NCBI RefSeq assembly: GCF_947495845.1
Contig: NZ_CANMAO010000007.1
Coordinates: 87,722-151,721, forward strand
Reading direction: 5' to 3'
DNA from: an uncultured Endozoicomonas sp.
Lineage (GTDB): Bacteria > Pseudomonadota > Gammaproteobacteria > Pseudomonadales > Endozoicomonadaceae
Length of the DNA stretch: 64,000 nucleotides
Position numbers and translations under genes: made by a program
Part shown: positions 27,583 to 35,047 of the stretch, piece after piece
Layout: each line of letters opens with the position of its first letter
Numbering within the stretch: position 1 is the first letter of the stretch
Notes under the pieces: generated by a model
Database searches by the model: none
What the model was told of the DNA's origin: nothing
The model's input: the letters and a program-made list of their open reading frames with translations, nothing else

Positions 27583-27746
27583 TAAGTAGTTAGCCGCATG
27601 AAATCATATTTTCTGACCGAGTAGACAGCCGCTCTGCGGCGTTACAACTCCGGTCACATAGTTATGGCTATGCTTCCTACGTTGTGCCTTGCATAGCAAC
27701 TATCCACTCGGCCAGAATTATACGATTCCAAATGGCTAACTACTTA
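27583..27746. repeat. 164-bp imperfect palindromic element
   Basis: The ends are a perfect 13-bp inverted repeat (TAAGTAGTTAGCC at 27583-27595, GGCTAACTACTTA at 27734-27746). Inside, TTCTGACCGAGTAGA and the complement of TCCACTCGGCCAGAA also pair with mismatches. It starts directly after the receptor stop codon. It has the size and form of a MITE-like dispersed element but different ends from the CTAG family. Confidence 0.7.
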
Positions 27747-27781
27747 ATAGGCGCTATTGCAGCGCCTCTGTAGAAATATAA

Positions 27782-27822
27782 AAGCCCAAGCTCTGATCAA
27801 TTGCTAATCAGAGTTCGGGCTT
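27782..27822. terminator. Bidirectional terminator between receptor and nitroreductase
   Basis: AAGCCC-AAG-CTCTGAT pairs with ATCAGAG-TTC-GGGCTT around a 9-base loop, a strong stem between two convergent genes. It can end both transcripts. Confidence 0.65.
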
Positions 27823-27833
27823 ATACGACACAT

Positions 27834-28502
27834 TCAATACCACTCAACAATATCCGACTCTTTCGCTCGGGTTTTCGGAAATGGCTCATTCACCCGATAA
27901 CCAAACGCCACCATCACACTGACACCAAAATCCTTCGTATTCATAATACTTTCCTGTTCCAGAAGTGGTTCCAGCTTATCCTTATCGAACCCTTCGATAG
28001 GGCAGGAATCGATGCCGATCTGGGCTGCAACGCTCATCATATTGCCCAGAGCAATGTAAGTTTGTTTGCTGGCCCAGTCGAACATGGCGCGGGGGGATTC
28101 TGTCAGGCGAAAATCCCGGGTTTGGAAGTCCCGATAGAAGTCACTGATCATATCGATCACATCTTCTGGTAGCTGTTTGACGTGGCGCATGTGATCAAGA
28201 ATGTATTCGGATTCATAATGCATACTGTTTTCTTTGCGGGCGAGAATCAGCACAAAGTGGCTGGCCGTTGGTAGCTGGCCCTGTGCTCCCCAACTGACGG
28301 GTTTGATTTTTTCCCGCAGTTCCGGATTTTGTATCACCAGAAACTTCCACGGTTCAAAGCCGAAAGAGCTGGGGGATAGTCGAGCCGCTTCCAGAATAAA
28401 GCTGAAGTCTTCATCCGGGATTTTTTTGTTGGCATCAAAGGTTTTGCAGGCATGACGGAAGTTAAACGCGTCAATAATCTGTTTGCGCAGAGCGGAGTTC
28501 AT
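27834..28502 (-). CDS. NAD(P)H nitroreductase (NfsB/YdfN type)
   Basis: A 222-residue FMN-dependent nitroreductase-family protein. The RHACKTFDANKKI N-terminal segment, PSSFGFEPWKFLVIQN, and CPIEGFDKDKLEPLL are the FMN- and substrate-contacting regions of the oxygen-insensitive NfsB-like group. It is divergent from an HxlR-type regulator, the usual arrangement in which the regulator senses electrophiles and controls the reductase. Confidence 0.87.
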   Translation of the reverse strand: MNSALRKQIIDAFNFRHACKTFDANKKIPDEDFSFILEAARLSPSSFGFEPWKFLVIQNPELREKIKPVSWGAQGQLPTASHFVLILARKENSMHYESEYILDHMRHVKQLPEDVIDMISDFYRDFQTRDFRLTESPRAMFDWASKQTYIALGNMMSVAAQIGIDSCPIEGFDKDKLEPLLEQESIMNTKDFGVSVMVAFGYRVNEPFPKTRAKESDIVEWY

Positions 28503-28523
28503 TCTCTTGAGTCCTGACCATAT

Positions 28524-28556
28524 ACAACACTAGTCGAATAATAAGTTTAGTGTTGT
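28524..28556. promoter_or_regulatory. Inverted repeat, candidate HxlR operator
   Basis: ACAACACTA (28524-28532) and TAGTGTTGT (28548-28556) are perfect 9-bp inverted halves with a 15-base spacer, in the divergent promoter about 20-50 bases upstream of the nitroreductase ATG. Size and spacing suit a winged-helix dimer. Confidence 0.6.
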
Positions 28557-28659
28557 CGGGATAATTTGTGAAGAAAGCACATTTTTGTCAGGTAGTGTAC
28601 GGATTTGAATCCAGGGCACATTTGTATACTATGCCCTTTTTTCTGGAGGGAGTCTCAAG

Positions 28660-29076
28660 GTGCAGTCCGAGCAGGTCGTTCTGGCAGAGATCAAGCAAAC
28701 CCATGAAGGCACATTGGCAACCAAGTGCCCTGTGGAAATCACACAAGAGGTGATTGGCGGCAAATGGAAAGGAGTGATTTTATATCAACTGCTGGATTTT
28801 GAGTGCATGCGTTTTAGCGAATTAAAGCGCTGCATGCCTCGAATTACTCAACGAATGCTGACCTTGCAGTTGCGCAGCCTTGAAGCGGATGGACTGGTGA
28901 ATAGAGCGGTGTACCCAGAAATTCCGCCGCGGGTGGAGTATCGTTTGACCCCGTTGGGACTCACTCTGAGGCCGGTCATTAACACCCTTCTTGCCTGGGG
29001 TGTGCTATACAGTGAAAACACATCCGACCGTTCAGCCCTGACAGCAGAACACACAGAGCAAAAAACAGGACAATAA
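28660..29076 (+). CDS. HxlR-family transcriptional regulator
   Basis: A 138-residue winged-helix regulator. The core is CPVEITQEVIGGKWKGVILYQL (with the near-N-terminal Cys at about 27 that senses electrophiles in several members), then ELKRCMPRITQRMLTLQLRSLEADGLV and the wing YRLTPLG. GTG 28660 has GGAGGG ten bases upstream. It is divergent from the nitroreductase and probably controls it; the Nudix gene follows after three bases. Confidence 0.87.
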   Translation: MQSEQVVLAEIKQTHEGTLATKCPVEITQEVIGGKWKGVILYQLLDFECMRFSELKRCMPRITQRMLTLQLRSLEADGLVNRAVYPEIPPRVEYRLTPLGLTLRPVINTLLAWGVLYSENTSDRSALTAEHTEQKTGQ

Positions 29077-29079
29077 CAA

Positions 29080-29568
29080 GTGCAATCACTACAGGATATT
29101 GACTGGAATCACTGGCAGCCCACCTTTCCAGCCACGCTGACGTTTGTAATTAAAGACGACCAGATTCTATTGATCCGCAAAAAACGGGGCATCGGTGCCG
29201 GTAAAATTAATGGCCCCGGTGGTAAGTTGGACCCCGGTGAAACATTACTGGAATGTGCGATTCGTGAAGTTCAGGAAGAGTTGTGCATTACACCGGTGGC
29301 ACCAGAGTTTGTGGGGGAGAATTTATTCCAGTTTACCGACGGCCTCTCCTTTCATGTGCACACGTATATTGCCCGTGATTATGAGGGGACGCCGGCAGAG
29401 ACCGAGGAAGCGATTCCTCTTTGGTATGGGCTGGACAGCATTCCTTACGACGAAATGTGGGAAGACGACATTATCTGGGTACCAGAAATGTTGAATGGTC
29501 GTCGCTTTAAAGGGCGCTACTTGTTTGATGGCGATAACATGCTGGACCATGAAATAGAACTTTCATAA
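29080..29568 (+). CDS. Nudix hydrolase, MTH1/MutT-like
   Basis: A 162-residue nucleotide diphosphatase. The Nudix box (GX5EX7REUXEEXGU) reads GKLDPGETLLECAIREVQEE at about 46-65. The segment IRKKRGIGAGKINGPGGK resembles human MTH1, which cleans 8-oxo-dGTP, so oxidised nucleotides are the likely substrate. GTG 29080 has AGGA nine bases upstream. Co-transcribed with the HxlR regulator, suggesting a redox or electrophile-stress unit. Confidence 0.85.
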   Translation: MQSLQDIDWNHWQPTFPATLTFVIKDDQILLIRKKRGIGAGKINGPGGKLDPGETLLECAIREVQEELCITPVAPEFVGENLFQFTDGLSFHVHTYIARDYEGTPAETEEAIPLWYGLDSIPYDEMWEDDIIWVPEMLNGRRFKGRYLFDGDNMLDHEIELS

Positions 29569-29659
29569 TAAATTTCAAAAAAATCATATGCAGGGGTTGG
29601 AATTCAAATAGACGTCCATATATTGATATCAACGGGGGCTGATCAGCACCGTTAAAGTA

Positions 29660-29921
29660 GGGTCTGTTGACGTTTCGTTACGAGGCTCAGTGACTCAGAA
29701 AAACGGCAACCGCGCGAAAGGCTTGTGAAGTGCGTAGTCATTCTACGCCGAGCAAGCCTGACAAAGCGGGGACGTTTTTCTGAGTCACCCGAAGGGCGGA
29801 TCAGGGCGCTCCCATGCCGTTGTTCCAGCGCCTTGAAAGGCAATGAGCATTCCTGCGGCACTGCGCCTAGCCATAGGAGCGCCCTGATCCGCTGAGCACG
29901 TAACGAAACGTCAACAGACCC
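29660..29921. mobile_element. 262-bp MITE-like element with 23-bp terminal inverted repeats and nested stems
   Basis: Perfect 23-bp ends: GGGTCTGTTGACGTTTCGTT+ACG at 29660-29682 and its complement at 29899-29921. Inside are two more perfect stems: 14 bp at 29692-29705/29773-29786 and 17 bp at 29796-29812/29876-29892, and within the first a GCGTAG/CTACGC hairpin. It would fold as a cloverleaf. There is no open frame of note, so it would need a transposase supplied in trans. No clear target duplication is seen. Confidence 0.75.
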
Positions 29922-29961
29922 TTAGGCTTGTCCAATAAGGAAAGCCGATTTTATCCACCTA

Positions 29962-29977
29962 TTGCTCTTTTGAGGAT
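29962..29977 (+). promoter_or_regulatory. ROSE-like RNA thermometer hairpin covering the ibpA ribosome-binding site
   Basis: In TTGCTCTTTTGAGGA the U-G-C-U-C arm folds back on the GAGGA Shine-Dalgarno with a four-U loop: C-G, U-A and C-G pairs, a G-G opposition, then U-A. That matches the conserved UYGCU/SD stem with an internal G-G pair of ROSE elements in front of small heat-shock genes. Heating would free the SD for ATG 29984. Confidence 0.7.
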
Positions 29978-29983
29978 ATGGTT

Positions 29984-30463
29984 ATGCGTACTATCGATTT
30001 TGATTTCACTCCACTCTATCGTTCTGCCATCGGTTTTGACCGGGTTGCCCAGCTGCTGGAATCCATGAACGGCGGTCAAGCGCAAAGCGCCAAGAACGGC
30101 GGTTACCCTCCTTACAACATCGAACTGCTCGACGACAACGAATACCGAATCACCATGGCGGTTGCCGGCTTCGCAGAAGACGAGCTGGAAATAGAAAGCC
30201 GTGAAGGTGCTCTCGTCGTTCAGGGTAAGAAAAAGGCAGACGACACTGAACGTAAATACCTTTATCAGGGGATTGCTGAACGTAACTTCGAGCGACGTTT
30301 CCAATTAGCTGACTATGTACGTGTAACTGGCGCCTCTATGAATAATGGCCTGCTTCATATTGATCTTGAGCGGGAAATTCCCGAAGCCATGAAGCCAAAA
30401 AAGATTACTATTGGTGGTAAAGTCGGCGATAAAAAATTGCTGGACGCTGAAGTCGAAGCCTAG
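29984..30463 (+). CDS. ibpA: Small heat-shock protein (IbpA/Hsp20 family)
   Basis: A 159-residue ATP-independent chaperone that holds unfolding proteins for DnaK/ClpB. The N-terminus [14 protein letters not shown] matches E. coli IbpA; the alpha-crystallin domain runs about 35-125 ([18 protein letters not shown], then [17 protein letters not shown], then [13 protein letters not shown]). ATG 29984 is better spaced from GAGGA than ATG 29978. Its stop TAG is the left CTAG of a palindromic element. Confidence 0.93.
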   Translation: MRTIDFDFTPLYRSAIGFDRVAQLLESMNGGQAQSAKNGGYPPYNIELLDDNEYRITMAVAGFAEDELEIESREGALVVQGKKKADDTERKYLYQGIAERNFERRFQLADYVRVTGASMNNGLLHIDLEREIPEAMKPKKITIGGKVGDKKLLDAEVEA

Positions 30464-30623
30464 GAGCCTGTCGGACTTAGCCGACCGTAGCGAGAAAAAG
30501 TCCGGTTTGAGTCAGTTTTTATGCTCATTTGAGGCGAATAGCGAGCTATTCAACGAAAAGGAGCATAAAAAATGGCCAAATCCGGTTTTTTCGCAGTAGG
30601 TCAGTGGTAAGTCCGACAGGCTC
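30464..30623. mobile_element. 160-bp palindromic element, copy A, flanked by CTAG
   Basis: The element runs GAGCCTGTCGGACTTA ... TAAGTCCGACAGGCTC with perfect 16-bp ends, extended to 20 bp by flanking CTAG (30460-30463 and 30624-30627). Inner pairs such as TTTTTATGCTC/GAGCATAAAAA and the central GAATAGC/GCTATTC make it a long hairpin over its full length. The flanking CTAG copies look like a 4-bp target duplication. Copy B at 47394-47553 has the same length and shares CTACTGCG and CTCGCTACGG at equivalent places. Confidence 0.85.
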
Positions 30624-31439
30624 CTAGAGCTTAAATACTTCATAGCAATTAGAAGAGGTGGCTTCGGTCACCTTTTTTAGTGATAAGCCTCGCAACTCTG
30701 CTAAAACCTCTGCAACTTTCTGAACCCTTGCTGGCTCATTTCTCTCTCCCTGAAAACCATTTAACGGCATATCCGGTGCATCTGTTTCCAACACAATGCT
30801 GTCCAGTGGCAATGTTGCTGCAAGGTGTCGTGTTTTACTGGCCCGTGGGTATGTGATGCCTCCACCAAAGCCTAACTTGAAGCCCAGGTTTATATAGGTG
30901 TTCGCTTGCTGCTCACTGCCAGAGAAGGCATGGATGATGCCGCCTTGGGTGGGTTGGTGATGGCGTAAAATTTTCAGAATCTGATCATGACTCTTTCTGC
31001 CATGAATAATGAGCGGTAGTTGATGTTGGCTGGCCAGCTGAACATGAGCGGTAAACAGTTCGATTTGTTTTTTAATATTGGCCTCACAGTGTTTCTGGTC
31101 ATAGAAATCCAGACCAGTCTCTCCGATAGCCACAACACTGTCCGGTTTTTTCTGCAGTCTCTCATCAAGAAGAACAAGGTGATTATTGTGGTGTTCGGCA
31201 AGAAAATAAGGGTGCAGGCCAAGCGCTGTCACCAAGCGAACAGTGGATGTGTTGTTAATGTGTTCAATCAGATCCAGCAACGGTTGCCACTCCGCGCATC
31301 GAGTGGCCGGTACACAAATGGTACCAATACCCGCTGCGAGCGCCCGCTCAATCACTTGTTCTCGATCCTGATCGAAAACCGGAAAATTCAGATGACAATG
31401 GCTATCAAATAGTGCGACTTCTCGGTAGTCTTGCTGCAC
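30624..31439 (-). CDS. yjjV: TatD-family metal-dependent nuclease (YjjV-like)
   Basis: A 271-residue TIM-barrel hydrolase. Metal-binding DSHCHLNF near the N-terminus, GETGLDFY, IIHGRKSHDQ, GIIHAFSGSEQQA and LETDAPDMPLNGF are typical; the last segment and ITYPRASKTR match E. coli YjjV more than TatD. Relatives act as 3'-5' DNases or deacylases. The start is GTG 31439. The stop TAG lies in the right CTAG of palindromic element A. Confidence 0.9.
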   Translation of the reverse strand: MQQDYREVALFDSHCHLNFPVFDQDREQVIERALAAGIGTICVPATRCAEWQPLLDLIEHINNTSTVRLVTALGLHPYFLAEHHNNHLVLLDERLQKKPDSVVAIGETGLDFYDQKHCEANIKKQIELFTAHVQLASQHQLPLIIHGRKSHDQILKILRHHQPTQGGIIHAFSGSEQQANTYINLGFKLGFGGGITYPRASKTRHLAATLPLDSIVLETDAPDMPLNGFQGERNEPARVQKVAEVLAELRGLSLKKVTEATSSNCYEVFKL

Positions 31440-31483
31440 AAGGAATGTTCATCCCTATAAATTAATCTTTGATTCTAATAACG

Positions 31484-32008
31484 ATGACAGCTGTACGAAA
31501 ACATTCAACACAATTTTTGATCTCTGCAATACTTCTGGTGGCGCTGGCTTCGGTGTTTTATGTATCGAAGTACCTGAAAAATGCCCAGAATATTTCTGAT
31601 AAACCCGTAGTCAAAACCACCAGTTATTGCCAAACCGTGGTTGGTTGCAGCGCTATTCTGGATGGCAATGAAGTGACATTGCACATTTCCCCTCCGAGCT
31701 TGCCGGCAGCACAGCCGCTGGATATTTCGGTGAGCATCTCAGGGCTGGCAGCAGAAAACGTGACCATGGAGTTTATTGGCCGGGATATGCACATGGGATT
31801 GATGCCCTTTGTCCTTCAGGAATTGCCTCCGACAAATATCGGCACCAAGACGTTTATGGGGGCGAGCAGCGTCAGCTTCTGTACGGTAGATAACACCATG
31901 ATATGGATGGCAGAGCTGAAAATAGAAACGGCGGATGCCATTCACTCTGTCTTGTTTGAATTGGATACCAGCAAAGAGGAAGTCAGTGATGCAAAAACGA
32001 CATCATGA
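31484..32008 (+). CDS. Membrane-anchored protein paired with copper chaperone
   Basis: A 174-residue protein with one N-terminal membrane anchor (about 12-32) and a periplasmic domain. It has two pairs of cysteines (YCQTVVGC, FCTV) and methionine- and histidine-containing GRDMHMGLMPF, a possible copper site. TTG 31469 is an alternative start. The next gene, a PCu(A)C chaperone, begins inside it, so the two are coupled. Unnamed, but proteins of this sort recur beside PCu(A)C genes. Confidence 0.68.
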   Translation: MTAVRKHSTQFLISAILLVALASVFYVSKYLKNAQNISDKPVVKTTSYCQTVVGCSAILDGNEVTLHISPPSLPAAQPLDISVSISGLAAENVTMEFIGRDMHMGLMPFVLQELPPTNIGTKTFMGASSVSFCTVDNTMIWMAELKIETADAIHSVLFELDTSKEEVSDAKTTS

Positions 32009-32519
32009 AGGTAAAACAAAAAGAACCCGGTTCCACGCAATGGTTTCTGGTGTGATGGCCGCAGCATTATTGCTGGTCGGTCAGTCTGCTTCGGCTCATG
32101 AGAATGGTCATGGAAGCCATGACGCACAGGGTGTTATTGAGTTGTCTGGCGTGATGGCGCGAGCGACCAAGCCAGGGATGTCGACTTCTGCCGCTTATAT
32201 GGTAATTCGAAATACCAGTGACGAAGCGGTCACTATTGAATCCATTGATAGCCCGGTGGCAAAAAAAACCGAACTGCACACAACCACCAAAAAAGATGGC
32301 ATGATGAAAATGCAGCGGGTGGATAATCTGGAAATCCTGCCGGGTCAGGAAGTGCAGCTAAAGCCAGGTGGTTACCACGTTATGTTAATGGGGCTGAACA
32401 ACCCTATTACCAATGGCAGTGAAGTGCCTGTCACGATTACCTTTAGCAATGGCGAAAAGCAGACCGTAAAAGCCCATGGGATGGAGAGCATCAAAGGTCA
32501 GCACATGGCTCACCACTGA
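31989..32519 (+). CDS. Periplasmic copper chaperone PCu(A)C
   Basis: A 176-residue protein with a long signal region (to about 36) and a PCu(A)C domain. The copper-binding pattern is seen as MARATKPGMSTSAAYM and LHTTTKKDGMMKMQRV, giving the usual Met-His-Met ligands, plus extra His/Met at both mature ends (HENGHGSHD, GQHMAHH). Family members hand Cu(I) to the CuA site of cytochrome c oxidase. AGAGGA eight bases before ATG 31989 sets the start. Confidence 0.88.
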   Translation: MQKRHHEGKTKRTRFHAMVSGVMAAALLLVGQSASAHENGHGSHDAQGVIELSGVMARATKPGMSTSAAYMVIRNTSDEAVTIESIDSPVAKKTELHTTTKKDGMMKMQRVDNLEILPGQEVQLKPGGYHVMLMGLNNPITNGSEVPVTITFSNGEKQTVKAHGMESIKGQHMAHH

Positions 32520-32532
32520 GCATTATCCGTTA

Positions 32533-32562
32533 CAAGAAAGGCGTCAACAGACGCCTTTCTTG
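32533..32562. terminator. Bidirectional terminator
   Basis: CAAGAAAGGCGTC and GACGCCTTTCTTG form a perfect 13-bp stem with an AACA loop between convergent genes. It carries A/T runs on both flanks of the GC core, so it can work in both directions. Confidence 0.85.
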
Positions 32563-32568
32563 TATAAC

Positions 32569-33456
32569 TCATTTGCTAACAGGCCGATAAACCCCATTGG
32601 GTAAAGTTTGTGGAAGGTTGTACTCAGGTGTTGTGAGCAATCGATACACAGCAGAATCTTTTTCTTTCAGGAGTGCTGGGGTATAAAGTTGCCACTCATC
32701 GCTGACTTCGCCCTTACGGTTTTCCTGTGCCCCTAGCAACGAAGTGATCGCCCAGTAGAAGTACTCTGTGGCCATGCAGCTGTAATCGCAGGTGTCATCG
32801 TCATAGGTATACCATGCATTTTCAGGGTAATGGGGCGGAATGGTTAGAAATTGACCTCCACGAGCCTGATCCATCGCATTTGTCAGCAGTGTTCCGGGTG
32901 TTTCACCAAAGACCTCAGGGTAAGCTGAAGCATATCCAGCGTGGCTGATGATGTGCCAGACCTCTTCCAGAGAAGCATCAAAACGACCACGGTGGCCGTT
33001 AGTATGCCACTTTGGCATGGTTTCATCGTTACCTAAATCCTGACCTATCGCATCTTCCGGTTCATCCATATCATTAAGATCATCAGGGCTTTCCCACATG
33101 ATCATAAAGGCATGGTTATCTTTCATGGCATCCAGCACGGAAGGGTTATCTACTTTGCCATCCTCATCATTATCTAAGTATTGAGCCATCACATTGGCTG
33201 CATGAAGCAGCCGGTCATCCTTCACGTTGTAAACGGCATAGATAGGAATGCCAAATACGTCTACTTTTCGGTTAAAGGCACTAAAGCCCTTATCGTGATT
33301 GCTCACGATCATGAAATTAGGGTCGTTACCAGACTCACTTATGCTGTTTTCTTTTGAAAAATCAGACATGACACAACCATTAAGGATAAGGAGCAGAGTT
33401 GGCATTATAACGTTTTGAAGTCTCAAGTTTTTTACCTCATTACTTGTCATCTTCAT
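32569..33456 (-). CDS. Lipoprotein with EF-hand motif and HxxxH-type site
   Basis: A 295-residue predicted lipoprotein: hydrophobic PTLLLILNGC places the lipidated Cys near residue 28. A canonical calcium loop DNDEDGKVDNPS lies at about 95-106. Further on, EEVWHIISHAGYA looks like a zinc or protease-like HxxxH helix followed by conserved acidic and Tyr residues. I do not recognise a named family. It could be a calcium-dependent metalloprotein of the cell envelope. It is transcribed alone. Confidence 0.6.
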   Translation of the reverse strand: MKMTSNEVKNLRLQNVIMPTLLLILNGCVMSDFSKENSISESGNDPNFMIVSNHDKGFSAFNRKVDVFGIPIYAVYNVKDDRLLHAANVMAQYLDNDEDGKVDNPSVLDAMKDNHAFMIMWESPDDLNDMDEPEDAIGQDLGNDETMPKWHTNGHRGRFDASLEEVWHIISHAGYASAYPEVFGETPGTLLTNAMDQARGGQFLTIPPHYPENAWYTYDDDTCDYSCMATEYFYWAITSLLGAQENRKGEVSDEWQLYTPALLKEKDSAVYRLLTTPEYNLPQTLPNGVYRPVSK

Positions 33457-33853
33457 ATTGTACGACCAAGGGCGTAACCATCTCGTAAAAGCTATTTCAT
33501 AGTATTCGGATTATCATCTGGTTACGCCCGCGAAGGAGGGTGTTGCAAAAGCATGGGGACGAGATGTTTGGAGTTTTGCGACAGCCTCGAAGGCAGGAGT
33601 CCATTGGAAGGAAGGTTCCCGCCTGCGCGGGAACGACGATAGTACGGCTATTACGCGGAGTGTCACTAGTGCAAGGAAGCGTTAATACCCATACCGTTCA
33701 CACTGAGCGGAGTCGAAGTGTGGTGCCTTGATCCTTCGACTCCGCTCAGGATGAACGGGGATGTATGCCTTATAACGCTTGGCTACACTAGACATTTACT
33801 TAGACATAAAGACGTCATTTGACGTATTTATTGATGTTGCACAAGGGAAGCTT
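33457..33853. other. Repeat-rich intergenic region
   Basis: These 397 bases carry no real gene. They contain an 11-bp inverted repeat GGGCGTAACCA/TGGTTACGCCC (33470-33480, 33519-33529), a GTTCCCGC/GCGGGAAC palindrome at about 33617-33635, and a 14-16 bp palindrome built on CTTCGACTCCGCTCAG at about 33700-33755. Both latter types are common dispersed intergenic repeats. Confidence 0.6.
33700..33755. repeat. Dispersed palindrome, CTGAGCGGAGTCGAAG type
   Basis: CACTGAGCGGAGTCGAAG and the downstream CTTCGACTCCGCTCAG are reverse complements around a short spacer, giving a strong hairpin. This sequence is a widely seen extragenic palindrome. Confidence 0.65.
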
Positions 33854-34243
33854 TCAGCTTTCAAGCTCGGCAAGTATGGCCTCAGCCAGTTCTGCCGGTG
33901 TCATAACGATGCCTTCTTCCTCATCAACCGGAAAAACCGCCAGAACGGTGTTGTCTTTTTCCAGCCCGGGAATCCAGCGCTCGAGCCATGCATCCAGTGT
34001 AATGGCTTTGGGTTTGCAATCTGACCAATCGCCCACCGCCCATGCGGCCGCGAAATCCGGATGAGGCCAGATAGGCAGACATTCTTCGCCGTCAGTGGAT
34101 GAGAGTTCAACCCAGCCCTCAGGGCTGTGCAAGCTCCAGATCTCTTCCCAATTGGCCACTTTTTTCAAAAAGTAGTCAAAACGCTCGTGGTCAGGCAGCT
34201 TCTGGATTGACTCAAGTTGTTTGTCGTTGAGTTTATAGGTCAT
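33854..34243 (-). CDS. DUF2750-family protein
   Basis: A 129-residue cytoplasmic protein matching DUF2750: YFLKKVANWEEIWSL, PIWPHPDFAAAWAVGDW, LDAWLERWIPGLEKD and AVFPVDEEEGIVMTP are the family's spaced blocks. Function is unknown in the family. The frame opens at 34258, but MTYKLNDKQ at 34243 matches the common N-terminus. Single gene. Confidence 0.78.
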   Translation of the reverse strand: MTYKLNDKQLESIQKLPDHERFDYFLKKVANWEEIWSLHSPEGWVELSSTDGEECLPIWPHPDFAAAWAVGDWSDCKPKAITLDAWLERWIPGLEKDNTVLAVFPVDEEEGIVMTPAELAEAILAELES

Positions 34244-34423
34244 CAGGTAACAACGCATAGAGTGACATGGATGAAGGGAGTGTATGCTGTTCGTTCATTT
34301 ATTTGCAAATGCTCTGCGTTTAATTAGAGCGTTTTCAACGCTGAGCTAAAATGTTGGCTGGTGTTCTTTCTTAATGAAAGGGTATAGTCGCCCTCCCACA
34401 TCAAGCTGTCTGTTTTGTAGCCT

Positions 34424-35035
34424 ATGAAGTTGTATGGAATGCCATTAGCGGCCTGTTTTATGGTGGCGGTGTTGATGGCTTGCAGAGAATTCTGTCCATT
34501 TTGGCCTGCGTTGTCGTTTATTGAAACATTCTGGCTGTTTTTGGCAGGGCTGATTGGTGGCATTCGGCTGCCGGATCTGGATCTGCGTATTCCCGGGCTT
34601 TCGCACCGATCCGCGATCACCCATTCCTGCCTGCCGGCCGTGTTGCTTTGGGTGTTGGGTGATGTGTTTATTGCGGCGGGCCTTGCACTGGGTATTGCAC
34701 TTCATCTTTCATCAGACTTGCAACCTAAATCCTGGGCCGGTGGCGCACTGATTAAACTGCCGATACTGGGCAGTATTGGCATGCTCTCGCCCTTATGGTT
34801 GATCGTGAATATTGTTGGTTGCTTTGCCATGGTGATTGAAGTGATATCAGGCGAATCGGTGGATGCCCGGCAGGCGATCGTCATGATCAGCGTGATCGGT
34901 TCTGGTTGGTACTTTCTTCAGGAAGAAAAGCGTCCGCTGTTGCCTTTGATGACACTGGGATTTGCCATATTGCTTGTGCATGCCGTCAAAGGTGGGACGC
35001 TGTCGGTAAAGATGGTGTGGCAGTATTTTGCATAG
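34424..35035 (+). CDS. Membrane protein of the YdjM type
   Basis: A 203-residue inner-membrane protein with five or so membrane segments. GGIRLPDLDLRIPGLSHRSAITHS and ALHLSSDLQPKSWAGGAL carry the Asp and His residues of the LexA-regulated membrane-bound metal-dependent hydrolase family (YdjM). No LexA box was seen upstream. Activity is unproven in the family. No clear ribosome-binding site; ATG 34439 is an alternative. Confidence 0.6.
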   Translation: MKLYGMPLAACFMVAVLMACREFCPFWPALSFIETFWLFLAGLIGGIRLPDLDLRIPGLSHRSAITHSCLPAVLLWVLGDVFIAAGLALGIALHLSSDLQPKSWAGGALIKLPILGSIGMLSPLWLIVNIVGCFAMVIEVISGESVDARQAIVMISVIGSGWYFLQEEKRPLLPLMTLGFAILLVHAVKGGTLSVKMVWQYFA

Positions 35036-35047
35036 CCGATTTAAGGG

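Larger units (their letters stand above)
29569..29983. other. Intergenic region with palindromic element and thermometer
   Basis: These 415 bases hold no gene. They contain the 262-bp element at 29660-29921, a short stem GGCTT/AAGCC at about 29925-29946, and the ROSE-like leader of ibpA. Confidence 0.6.

Noticed and set aside
33540..33731. 63-codon frame in the repeat-rich region
   Set aside because: It reads through dispersed palindromes; no protein-like content.
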